26,713 nucleotides of DNA from DYTO01 sp040757795 (GTDB lineage Archaea > Hadarchaeota > Hadarchaeia > Hadarchaeales > Hadarchaeaceae), in contig JBFLWG010000010.1 in NCBI GenBank assembly GCA_040757795.1, positions 1 to 26,713 on the forward strand, written 5' to 3'. A program made the translations under genes and the position numbers. The notes beneath the pieces are model-generated. The model was not told the DNA's origin. It made no database searches and worked only from the letters and a program-made list of their open reading frames with translations. Shown piece after piece: positions 1-5,879 of the stretch. Position 1 is the stretch's first letter. Each line of letters begins with the position of its first letter.

Positions 1-339
1 CACCAGCTCTCCGCTGGCCTTTCTTAGCTCACAGACGACTGTCCCCTTCCCCCTTTCGATGACCCGCTTCACAACATACTCCGTCTCGTCTGGGGTGAGG
101 AAGCCGACCTCCACCTCTGCCCGATCCATCTTGTTTGGCCGCGACATTATCAAATCTTCTAGCTTTATCCTGCGGGTTTTCACGTTTGGCAGGGTGCCGA
201 AGATGGCGTAGGTTATTCCGTCAAGAACAGCACTTTTTCCTGCCCCCATTATTCCCACAAGAACATTCGTGCCGTCCCCGAAGCTCAGCTCTGTCTCATC
301 GTGTGACTTCCAATTATTCAGTTTCAGGTGGGTTATCAT
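1..339 (-). CDS. rad50: DNA double-strand break repair ATPase Rad50, N-terminal part (cut by window edge)
   Basis: Rad50 is the SMC-like ATPase partner of Mre11 in processing DNA ends. The first 113 codons are visible and read MITHLKLNNWKSHDET, the usual Rad50 opening that leads into the P-loop. The Walker A motif is GIMGAGKS at about residues 29-36, a variant of the common GPNGSGKS, and SAVLDGITYAIFG follows as expected. The ATG overlaps the mre11 stop codon (ATGA), so the two are translationally coupled in the order mre11-rad50. The coiled coil, zinc hook and C-terminal ATPase half lie outside the window. Identification rests on the N-terminal pattern and on the neighbour, and is firm. Confidence 0.93.
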   Translation of the reverse strand, partial: MITHLKLNNWKSHDETELSFGDGTNVLVGIMGAGKSAVLDGITYAIFGTLPNVKTRRIKLEDLIMSRPNKMDRAEVEVGFLTPDETEYVVKRVIERGKGTVVCELRKASGELV

Positions 340-1622
340 TTGCCCCCAACCTCCGCGCTCGTCTGGCCCTCCACGAGCCGCTCTATTCTTTCGAGAGCCT
401 CGTCCACCCTGTCGTCCAGCAGCAGCTCGTAGAGCTCCCTGACATCGAGTATTTTCACATGCTCGGCATCTTTCAGAAAATCCTCAAGAAGCGACATCGC
501 CTGCTCGTCTATCGACATCTTCTTCTCCCTGAACTCGCGCAGGGCCTCCAGCTTCTCCTCAAAGCCGGAAACAGCTAGATCCCTTTTGGAAATCGCGAGC
601 AGGACTCTGTCCGAGAACTCCTGAATAATCGAGTGTTCGTCTATGTCGGCGCGCGAGGCCTCCTTTGCCAGCGTCCCTTTCAGCCTCAATCTTACGAGCG
701 GCAACTTCCTTGGATTTTTCCTGAACCTTTTCAGCAGCTCCTCCACCTTCGCCCTGACGGCTTTATTGAGGTCCGGGATACTTGTCTCGCTGAACCTCAT
801 CTCCTCGTAGAAGAAGTCTCTTGGAGTTTCCAACTCTACGAACCAGAACTTCACACCGTCTCCCCACTCCACCATGTAGAACCCCTTTGGGATTTGTGAT
901 TCCTGAAGGAGCAGCTGGGTCCTCTCTGTGCTGCCAGGTATCAAAAAGGGCTTGCCGTGGGCCGAGCTTTCCACCTTGTAGTGGATGTGGCCACAGATGT
1001 AAAGGTCAAAACCCGGAGGGAGGTCCGGCAAATCCAGCATGGATGACTCCTCATCTGAATAAACAAACTGGCCGACAGACTGGTGAAGGGCAAAGATGTT
1101 GAATGCACCTTCGGCCGGCTTTGGCCCCCATGTCTTCAAGACGGCGCGAGCATGCTGCTCCGAAACATTGCTCATCCCGTGGACGGCCAGCTTGCCCTTT
1201 GGTGTGTCAAAAATCACGGTGTTGTTGTGGAGGTGTATGAGAAGCCCGGCGGATTCCAACGCCTCAACTGGGTTGGTGAAGCCGCGCGTCCGGCGCTCGT
1301 GGTTCCCGTGGAGGGCGACGACGGGGATTCCACGCAGGGCCGCTGGCGAAATTTCATCTTGAGGCTTATCAATCGTCCTGTTAAGCTTCAGCTTTCCGTC
1401 ACTGCTGAGGGAAGGGATGGAAAAAATGTTCAAGGCATTGGCCCAGATTTCCGGCTGACGCGGAATCCTCTCGTCGAAAACATCTCCAAGCACCAGTATC
1501 AGCTGGGCGCCCTGCTCTATCGCCTTTTCAATTGCCTCCTTCGCCTGCTCGAACGAGTCATTCTTACGGGGCGTACCCCACTTTGCCCCAAGGTGAAAGT
1601 CACCGATGACTGCCAGCCTCAG
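336..1622 (-). CDS. mre11: DNA double-strand break repair nuclease Mre11 (apparent CTG start)
   Basis: Mre11 is the Mn-dependent nuclease of the Mre11-Rad50 complex. The calcineurin-like phosphoesterase motifs appear in order: GDFHLG close to the N-terminus, LGDVFDER, HGNHE, ALHQS and CGHIHYK. A charged helical C-terminal half, probably including the Rad50-binding region, follows. The first ATG in frame lies inside the GDVFD motif at 1493 and would delete the first metal-binding motif, so the protein must begin further upstream. Reading back gives LRLAVIGDFHLG with no in-frame ATG, GTG or TTG; the best start is CTG at 1622, just after a GGTGG stretch. The start is therefore uncertain while the product is clear. 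The stop overlaps the rad50 start. The full product would be about 428 residues. Confidence 0.88.
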   Translation of the reverse strand: MRLAVIGDFHLGAKWGTPRKNDSFEQAKEAIEKAIEQGAQLILVLGDVFDERIPRQPEIWANALNIFSIPSLSSDGKLKLNRTIDKPQDEISPAALRGIPVVALHGNHERRTRGFTNPVEALESAGLLIHLHNNTVIFDTPKGKLAVHGMSNVSEQHARAVLKTWGPKPAEGAFNIFALHQSVGQFVYSDEESSMLDLPDLPPGFDLYICGHIHYKVESSAHGKPFLIPGSTERTQLLLQESQIPKGFYMVEWGDGVKFWFVELETPRDFFYEEMRFSETSIPDLNKAVRAKVEELLKRFRKNPRKLPLVRLRLKGTLAKEASRADIDEHSIIQEFSDRVLLAISKRDLAVSGFEEKLEALREFREKKMSIDEQAMSLLEDFLKDAEHVKILDVRELYELLLDDRVDEALERIERLVEGQTSAEVGGK

Positions 1623-1650
1623 ATTACCACCATCTCCTGTTGACCGCCCG

Positions 1651-1660
1651 CATATAATTG
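1651..1660 (-). promoter_or_regulatory. TATA-like element for mre11-rad50
   Basis: On the minus strand the sequence reads CAATTATATG about 30 bases before the proposed mre11 start, which would give a very short leader. Inferred from position and composition only. Confidence 0.4.
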
Positions 1661-1690
1661 CGCTGCGTTTATTGCGCCTTCGTTCAAACC

Positions 1691-1698
1691 TATTAAAA
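1691..1698 (+). promoter_or_regulatory. TATA-like element for rfcL
   Basis: TATTAAAA lies 22-29 bases before the rfcL ATG, the spacing expected for a leaderless archaeal transcript. Confidence 0.5.
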
Positions 1699-1719
1699 TC
1701 ATGAGGACAAGTTTCTCCG

Positions 1720-2940
1720 ATGTCAGAGCTCTGGGTTGAAAAATACGGGCCGAAGAAGCTGGCCGATGTGGTGGGACAGCCGGTGGCTATCCATCAGATG
1801 CGAGAGTGGGCGAACGGCTGGCTCAGGAGAAAACCAAGCAAGAAAGCTATTTTGTTATACGGCGGCACGGGTACCGGGAAAAGCGCGGCCGCATCGGCAC
1901 TCGCCCAAGAGTTCGGCTGGGACATTTTGGAAATGAACGCCAGCGACGAACGAACGCTGAACCAGATAAAGAGGGTCGCTGGCGCCGCAGCGATATCCTG
2001 GACATTGGTCGGCGGAGCTGGAGGGATGAGGCTTGTTGTGCTGGACGAGGCTGACAACGTCCACGGCACAGCCGACAGGGGCGGCTACAAGGCAATCAAA
2101 GAAGTGATTGAGGAAGCGAGGAACCCAATCATCCTCATAGCTAACGACCAGTACTCCATCCCATGGGACATCAGGGCTTCATGCCTTGCCGTGGGCTTCA
2201 GGCGTCTGAACAAGGATGTTGTGATGAGGGAACTTCTCAGGGTGGCAAAGGCAGAGGGCATCTCCCTTGACGTTGGTGCAGCTGACAAAATCGCCGAAAC
2301 AAGCGAAGGAGACCTCCGCTCGGCAATCCAGGACCTCCAAGTACTATCTGCTGGAAGAAAGGCTCTGAAGGTTGATGACGTTCTGAGGTATTCCCGAGAC
2401 AGGAAAAAAAACATTTTCGACTTGATCAAGGGGATACTCTCGGCCAGGAGCGCGGCTGAGATCAGGGAGCTGTCGTGGGCGGTCGACATGCCTCCGGAAG
2501 ATATCTTGGCGTGGGTTGAGGAAAACATTCCCAAGATGGTTGCCGACCCGGAGGCGCGTGCAAGGGTTTGTGATGCAATTTCAAGGGCGGACATCTTCTT
2601 GAGCCGAGCGAAGAGGAAGCAGGCTTACGGCCTTTGGGGCTATGCTAGCGACATCATGACGGCGGGCGTCAGCCTAAACAGGGGGGAAATGATCAACTGG
2701 GACAAGTTCCAGCCGCCCAGCCATATCAGGCGCTTCGCACACACACGAGGATTGAGAGCGATTAGAGACTCTGCCGCCGGGAAGGTGGCACGCCGCTGCC
2801 ACACCTCTGCAAGGGTCGCGAGAAGGGACGTGCTACCCTACCTGAGCGTTGTCTTAAAACATGACAAAAAGGCCGAAACCATCTCTGCGGAGCTTGAACT
2901 GAGCGAGGAGGAGCTTGCTTTCCTCACGTCGACGGTGTGA
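1720..2940 (+). CDS. rfcL: Replication factor C large subunit (clamp loader)
   Basis: RfcL works with the small RFC subunit to load the PCNA clamp at primer-template junctions. The protein opens with SELWVEKYGPKKLADVVGQ, typical of RFC large subunits. Walker A is GGTGTGKS near residue 48, Walker B is VVLDEAD near 106, and the sensor-1 Asn is in IANDQ near 141. The length is 406 residues, short for the archaeal family (commonly about 480 or more). The C-terminus ends ELSEEELAFLTSTV, with no PCNA-interacting QxxLxxFF-type motif and no basic tail. The last four bases overlap the GTG start of the next gene, so the two are probably co-transcribed. The rfcS gene is not in the window. Confidence 0.93.
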   Translation: MSELWVEKYGPKKLADVVGQPVAIHQMREWANGWLRRKPSKKAILLYGGTGTGKSAAASALAQEFGWDILEMNASDERTLNQIKRVAGAAAISWTLVGGAGGMRLVVLDEADNVHGTADRGGYKAIKEVIEEARNPIILIANDQYSIPWDIRASCLAVGFRRLNKDVVMRELLRVAKAEGISLDVGAADKIAETSEGDLRSAIQDLQVLSAGRKALKVDDVLRYSRDRKKNIFDLIKGILSARSAAEIRELSWAVDMPPEDILAWVEENIPKMVADPEARARVCDAISRADIFLSRAKRKQAYGLWGYASDIMTAGVSLNRGEMINWDKFQPPSHIRRFAHTRGLRAIRDSAAGKVARRCHTSARVARRDVLPYLSVVLKHDKKAETISAELELSEEELAFLTSTV

Positions 2941-4013
2941 GCTTGAGAATTTCTGAGAGGTTACAGCTCGGGAGGCTGGCCACGCCGCTTCCGGACCGCG
3001 AGCGGCCGATCTACAGGTGGTTCCAGCTCAAGGAGTCATTCTCGAGCGGCTTGGTGAGGCTGCTTTCGGAAACCTGGGGCCTCGGTGACGGTGACCTCGT
3101 GCTCGACCCCTTCTGCGGCTCGGGGACCACCCTGCTCGCATGCAGGGAGCTGGGCTTGGACTGCAAAGGCTTCGACGTCCATCCCCTGTTTCTTCTTGCT
3201 TCCAGAGTAAAGATTCGGGACTATGATGTTGAGGGGCTGAAAGCTGAAGTTGCGGAAATCCTTGGGAGTGAATTCAAAGAAGAAGTACCGGCGCCCTCTT
3301 TTGTTGCCAGATTTTTTCCGCAGCGGGTTCTTTCCGAACTGGTGTTTTTCAGGGAAAGGGTGCTTGAGGTCAAAGATGAAAAGACAAGGGAGTTTTTGAT
3401 GCTCGGGCTGCTGAACGCGGCGATGGACAGCAGCCTTGCCAGCAAGGACGGCGCGGCGATAAAGATAACAAAGAAGCCGGTGCCGCCGCTCAGGGAGGCG
3501 TTCGAGCGTAGGCTTCTCGGGATGTGCCGGGACATCGAGCAGGCGGCGCTGAAGGGCTCGAAAGTTGAAATCGAACTTTGCGACGCGAGGGAGCTTGATG
3601 CCGGGGGCGCCACCGCAGTGATAACATCCCCGCCTTACCTGGCGAAACAGGAGTACCTCCACGCTTACAGGATAGAGAACTGGATTGCCGGACTGGAAAG
3701 TCCGCAACCTGATGAACTTGTGGGGGGTGCCGGGCTTGAGGGAATTTCCCCTGAGAAGTATTTTGACGACATGCGCGCGGTGATTGATCGCCTGCACAAG
3801 ACCTGCAGCGCCGGGGCAAAGGTCTGTCTTGTCGTCTCCGACGGTTGCTTCCCTGACGGGCCTGTGGAAGTCTGCCTGCGGCTGAGTGAGATGGCCGAGG
3901 AGGCCGGCTTCAAAGCAAAGCAGGTCGTGGTGGTGAACAAGCGCCAGTGCACGACCCCTTCCAGGAGAAAGCGGGGGTTTACAAAAGAGGCGCTGCTGAT
4001 TTGGGAGAAGTAG
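2937..4013 (+). CDS. SAM-dependent amino-methyltransferase (N4/N6 type, DNA methylase family)
   Basis: This looks like a methyltransferase acting on an exocyclic amino group of a nucleobase. The SAM-binding motif is LDPFCGSGTT at about residues 56-65, followed by GFDVHP, which would contact SAM. The catalytic motif TSPPY is at 230-234 and continues as a segment rich in aromatic residues. TSPPY is most often seen in N4-cytosine methylases. Motif I precedes motif IV by about 170 residues, the reverse of the beta class in which DPFxGSGT usually sits near the C-terminus. No restriction endonuclease adjoins it. The GTG start overlaps the rfcL stop codon as GTGA. DNA versus RNA as substrate cannot be decided from sequence; tRNA methylases of the Trm-G10 type are an alternative, but no THUMP domain is seen. 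Confidence 0.75.
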   Translation: MSLRISERLQLGRLATPLPDRERPIYRWFQLKESFSSGLVRLLSETWGLGDGDLVLDPFCGSGTTLLACRELGLDCKGFDVHPLFLLASRVKIRDYDVEGLKAEVAEILGSEFKEEVPAPSFVARFFPQRVLSELVFFRERVLEVKDEKTREFLMLGLLNAAMDSSLASKDGAAIKITKKPVPPLREAFERRLLGMCRDIEQAALKGSKVEIELCDARELDAGGATAVITSPPYLAKQEYLHAYRIENWIAGLESPQPDELVGGAGLEGISPEKYFDDMRAVIDRLHKTCSAGAKVCLVVSDGCFPDGPVEVCLRLSEMAEEAGFKAKQVVVVNKRQCTTPSRRKRGFTKEALLIWEK

Positions 4014-4036
4014 CGGACGCTTGGTTTGAGTTTAGG

Positions 4037-4137
4037 TGCGGGGGGAGAGATTCGAACTCTCGGAAGCCCTTCGGCTACAGGATTTCTTAGCTTAGCCCTT
4101 AAGTCCTGCCCTTTTGACCAAGCTTAGGTACCCCCGC
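4037..4137 (-). tRNA. tRNA-Leu (TAA) with a 14-base intron
   Basis: The acceptor stem GCGGGGG pairs with CCCCCGC and the discriminator is A. The D stem is CCT/AGG, the anticodon stem CAGGA/TCCTG, and the T arm GAGAG-TTCGAAT-CTCTC. The long variable arm (AGCC/GGCT) marks a class II tRNA. The anticodon loop is 21 rather than 7 bases, and removing 14 bases leaves CTTAAGA with anticodon TAA at 4099-4101. CCA is not encoded. A TATA-like stretch (ATTTATCTA) lies about 20-30 bases upstream. Confidence 0.95.
4084..4097 (-). other. 14-base tRNA-Leu intron at position 37/38
   Basis: The intron reads GGCTAAGCTAAGAA on the minus strand. CTTA (positions 32-35) pairs with TAAG (intron bases 9-12). The bulges are A-G/G on the 5' side and A-A/A on the 3' side, each of three bases. 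The intron interior closes as GC-TAA-GC. This is a complete bulge-helix-bulge for the archaeal splicing endonuclease. Confidence 0.88.
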
Positions 4138-4164
4138 AATATTGAGTTTCATTATGTAGATAAA

Positions 4165-4263
4165 TCACTTCACGCGGCCCTTTCGGTAGACCGCGCGGTA
4201 CTTCTTCCGCCTCAGTTTTTTCTCAAGTTTCCGCTCGAGCTCGTCTTCCATATTTTTTGGCAT
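4165..4263 (-). CDS. Possible 32-residue basic protein between two tRNA genes
   Basis: An ATG at 4263 opens a 32-residue frame with an acidic/basic helix (EDELERKLEKKLRRKK) and a very basic tail (YRKGRVK). The sequence AGTGATC lies a few bases before the ATG and resembles the archaeal ribosome-binding site GGTGATC. The frame fits the gap between tRNA-Glu and tRNA-Leu on the same strand. It is unlike ribosomal protein L41e, and I recognise no family. It may be a real small RNA-binding protein or a chance frame in the spacer. Without conservation data I hold it weakly. Confidence 0.35.
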   Translation of the reverse strand: MPKNMEDELERKLEKKLRRKKYRAVYRKGRVK

Positions 4264-4272
4264 TTGATCACT

Positions 4273-4366
4273 TGGTGCTCCGGGCGGGATTCGAACCCGC
4301 GGCGTAGGCTTTCCCCCGGAAAATGTCGAGAGGCCTACATGTTTGACCGGGCTACACCACCGGAGC
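4273..4366 (-). tRNA. tRNA-Glu (CTC) with a 16-base intron, CCA encoded
   Basis: The acceptor stem is GCTCCGG/CCGGAGC with discriminator A followed by an encoded CCA. The D arm GTGTAGCCCGGTCAAACAT is typical of archaeal Glu/Asp tRNAs. The anticodon stem is TAGGC/GCCTA and the T arm CGCGGGTTCGAATCCCGC. The anticodon loop has 23 bases; excising 16 leaves CTCTCGA with anticodon CTC at 4328-4330. The four bases before the 5' end (TGGT) can pair with the 3' ACCA. Confidence 0.92.
4311..4326 (-). other. 16-base tRNA-Glu intron at position 37/38
   Basis: The intron reads ACATTTTCCGGGGGAA. The 3' bulge AA/A and 5' bulge CG/A fit a bulge-helix-bulge. The central helix CTCT:GGGG uses two G-T pairs and the inner helix is weak, so this is a relaxed motif. 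The boundary could shift by one base because A flanks both sides. Confidence 0.75.
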
Positions 4367-4390
4367 ACCAGAGCTATTCACTTTCCATGC

Positions 4391-4402
4391 CTTTATTTAT
4401 TT
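4391..4402 (-). promoter_or_regulatory. TATA-like element for tRNA-Glu
   Basis: The minus strand reads AAATAAATAAAG, 25-36 bases before the tRNA 5' end. It is the only AT-rich block in this spacer on that side. Confidence 0.5.
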
Positions 4403-4422
4403 TCAACGGCTGGCGAACACGA

Positions 4423-4435
4423 TAATTATTTAGAG
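4423..4435 (+). promoter_or_regulatory. TATA-like element for the HtrA-like gene
   Basis: TAATTATTTAGAG ends 22 bases before the GTG start, consistent with a leaderless or very short leader transcript. Confidence 0.45.
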
Positions 4436-4457
4436 TCGCCAGCTCAGCAGGAATTGC

Positions 4458-5399
4458 GTGGAACCTATGCCTGCTAATGAAGACCCCGTGCTCGACGCGA
4501 TAGAGCGGGTGAGCAAGAGCGTCGTGAACGTCAACACCCTCCGGCATCTCCACGACATATTCTACAGGCCGGTCCCTGTACAAGGGATGGGCTCCGGAAT
4601 CATCGCGAGCGCGGACGGCTACATCATAACTAACAACCACGTCATCAGGGGTGCCGAGAGGGTCGGGATCGCGCTCGCGGACGGGCGAGTGGTGGAGGGC
4701 AAGCTAGTAGGCTCCTGCCCCAGCGTGGATGTCGCAGTTGTCAAAATAAACCAGAAAGCCCTCCAGGCGGTTGAATTCGGGGACTCTGACAAGCTCCGGG
4801 TGGGACAGCGTATTTTCGCCATAGGCAATCCGTTCGGCCTGTCCGGCGGGCCCACCGTCACCATGGGAGTGATAGGGGCGCTTGGGCGCACGATAAGGGC
4901 GGCAGACGGGGCGCTGGAGGACCTGATACAGACTGATGCCGCCATAAACCCTGGCAACAGCGGCGGTCCCCTGATTGACGAAAGCGGGAGGGTGATAGCG
5001 ATAAGCACGGCGATAGTCCCGTTCGCCCAAGGGATAGGGTTCGCCGTCCCCATAAACATGGTTTTTCGCTGCTATGGCGACATCACCAAATACGGGCGGC
5101 CGATGATCCCGTGGTTTGGGATAAATGGAATAAGCCTGAACGAAACGATAAGCAAGCACTACAAGATACCTGTGAACAAAGGGGTGCTGATTGTGGGAGT
5201 AATCGAGGACAGCCCGGCCGAGCGGGCAGGGATTTCCGCGGGAGATGTCATTCTTGAATTCAACGGCAGACCAGTGAGCACGATAGAGGAGCTGCGGAAG
5301 AAGATAAAGGCGAGCAAGGCCGGCGAAAAGGCGAAGTTCACGGTGCTTCAGAAGGGGCGTAAAAAGGAAATCGTGGCTGTATTATCAGAGATACCGTAG
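4458..5399 (+). CDS. HtrA/DegP-like trypsin-fold serine protease with one PDZ domain
   Basis: This is a protein quality-control protease. The triad is visible: His61 in TNNHV, Asp91 in SVDVAVV and Ser168 in GNSGGP. The oxyanion and specificity region ALEDLIQTDAAINPGNSGGP is intact, so activity is expected. One PDZ domain fills about residues 220-313 (GVIEDSPAERAGISAGDVI). There is no signal peptide or membrane anchor at the N-terminus, so the protein should be cytosolic, unlike most bacterial DegP/DegS. The product is 313 residues from a GTG at 4458; an ATG three codons later is the alternative start. It stands alone, flanked by tRNA genes on the other strand. Confidence 0.93.
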   Translation: MEPMPANEDPVLDAIERVSKSVVNVNTLRHLHDIFYRPVPVQGMGSGIIASADGYIITNNHVIRGAERVGIALADGRVVEGKLVGSCPSVDVAVVKINQKALQAVEFGDSDKLRVGQRIFAIGNPFGLSGGPTVTMGVIGALGRTIRAADGALEDLIQTDAAINPGNSGGPLIDESGRVIAISTAIVPFAQGIGFAVPINMVFRCYGDITKYGRPMIPWFGINGISLNETISKHYKIPVNKGVLIVGVIEDSPAERAGISAGDVILEFNGRPVSTIEELRKKIKASKAGEKAKFTVLQKGRKKEIVAVLSEIP

Positions 5400-5411
5400 G
5401 TTTGAGATTTG

Positions 5412-5489
5412 TGGCGGGCCCGGGGGGATTTGAACCCCCGATGTGCAGCTTAGGACGCTGCCGCCCTATCCAGGCTGGGCCACGGGCCC
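5412..5489 (-). tRNA. tRNA-Arg (CCT), CCA encoded
   Basis: The acceptor stem is GGGCCCG/CGGGCCC, the discriminator G, and CCA is encoded. The D stem is GCCC/GGGC. The anticodon stem GCAGC/GCTGC carries a seven-base loop GTCCTAA with anticodon CCT. The T arm is GGGGG-TTCAAAT-CCCCC. No intron is present. Confidence 0.96.
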
Positions 5490-5508
5490 CACTTTAATTC
5501 GCCCTCCG

Positions 5509-5517
5509 CTTTAATGG
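5509..5517 (-). promoter_or_regulatory. TATA-like element for tRNA-Arg
   Basis: The minus strand reads CCATTAAAG, 20-28 bases before the tRNA 5' end. Confidence 0.4.
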
Positions 5518-5544
5518 ATTTTCTGATTTCCTTCCCCCCGAAAG

Positions 5545-5554
5545 TTATTTAAAA
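5545..5554 (+). promoter_or_regulatory. TATA-like element for the 5587-9364 operon
   Basis: TTATTTAAAA is followed by a GAGGTGAT ribosome-binding site at 5575-5582 and GTG at 5587. It probably drives the small membrane protein, the AglB-like gene and hisS. Confidence 0.55.
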
Positions 5555-5586
5555 GCCCCGCTGGGATTCTTTTAGAGGTGATTAAG

Positions 5587-5835
5587 GTGGGAACCACTAG
5601 AGCGCTCGGTGCAGTGTTGCTGGTAGTGTGTTTGGTAGTGCTAGTGGCGCACATCTACTTCGGATACTTGACACCCCGCGAGCTCCTGCCTCTTGCATTC
5701 GCGTTGCCGGTCACCTTGGGAGTTTTGGTGGTCACTGCCCTAGGAATGTGGCTGGGCTGGATAATGGCCACGACCAAGGAGTACACGCCTCCGGCTACAG
5801 GCGAAGCCAAGAAGGAAGAGAAAAAGGAAGCTTAA
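5587..5835 (+). CDS. Small two-helix membrane protein upstream of the AglB-like gene
   Basis: The product is 82 residues with two hydrophobic segments, LGAVLLVVCLVVLVAHIYFG and PLAFALPVTLGVLVVTALGMWLG, then a cytosolic charged tail rich in Lys and Glu. The possible GTG at 5578 overlaps GAGGTGAT, which is itself a near-perfect archaeal ribosome-binding site placed four bases before GTG 5587, so 5587 is preferred. It is the first gene of the apparent operon leading to the oligosaccharyltransferase. I do not recognise a family. A role as accessory subunit or membrane partner of that enzyme is inference from position only. Confidence 0.75.
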   Translation: MGTTRALGAVLLVVCLVVLVAHIYFGYLTPRELLPLAFALPVTLGVLVVTALGMWLGWIMATTKEYTPPATGEAKKEEKKEA

Positions 5836-5879
5836 CCAACTCTCTTAAAGCCTGAAAACTTAGAACTTTGGGTGGCCAA

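Noticed and set aside
336..1493. mre11 starting at ATG 1493
   Set aside because: This start would remove the first phosphoesterase motif (GDFHLG) and leave the barrel incomplete, while the frame stays open and homologous upstream to 1622.
3036..3797. 253-residue open frame opposite the methyltransferase
   Set aside because: The plus-strand frame holds DPFCGSGT and TSPPY; the minus frame is low in recognisable structure and arises from the high GC.
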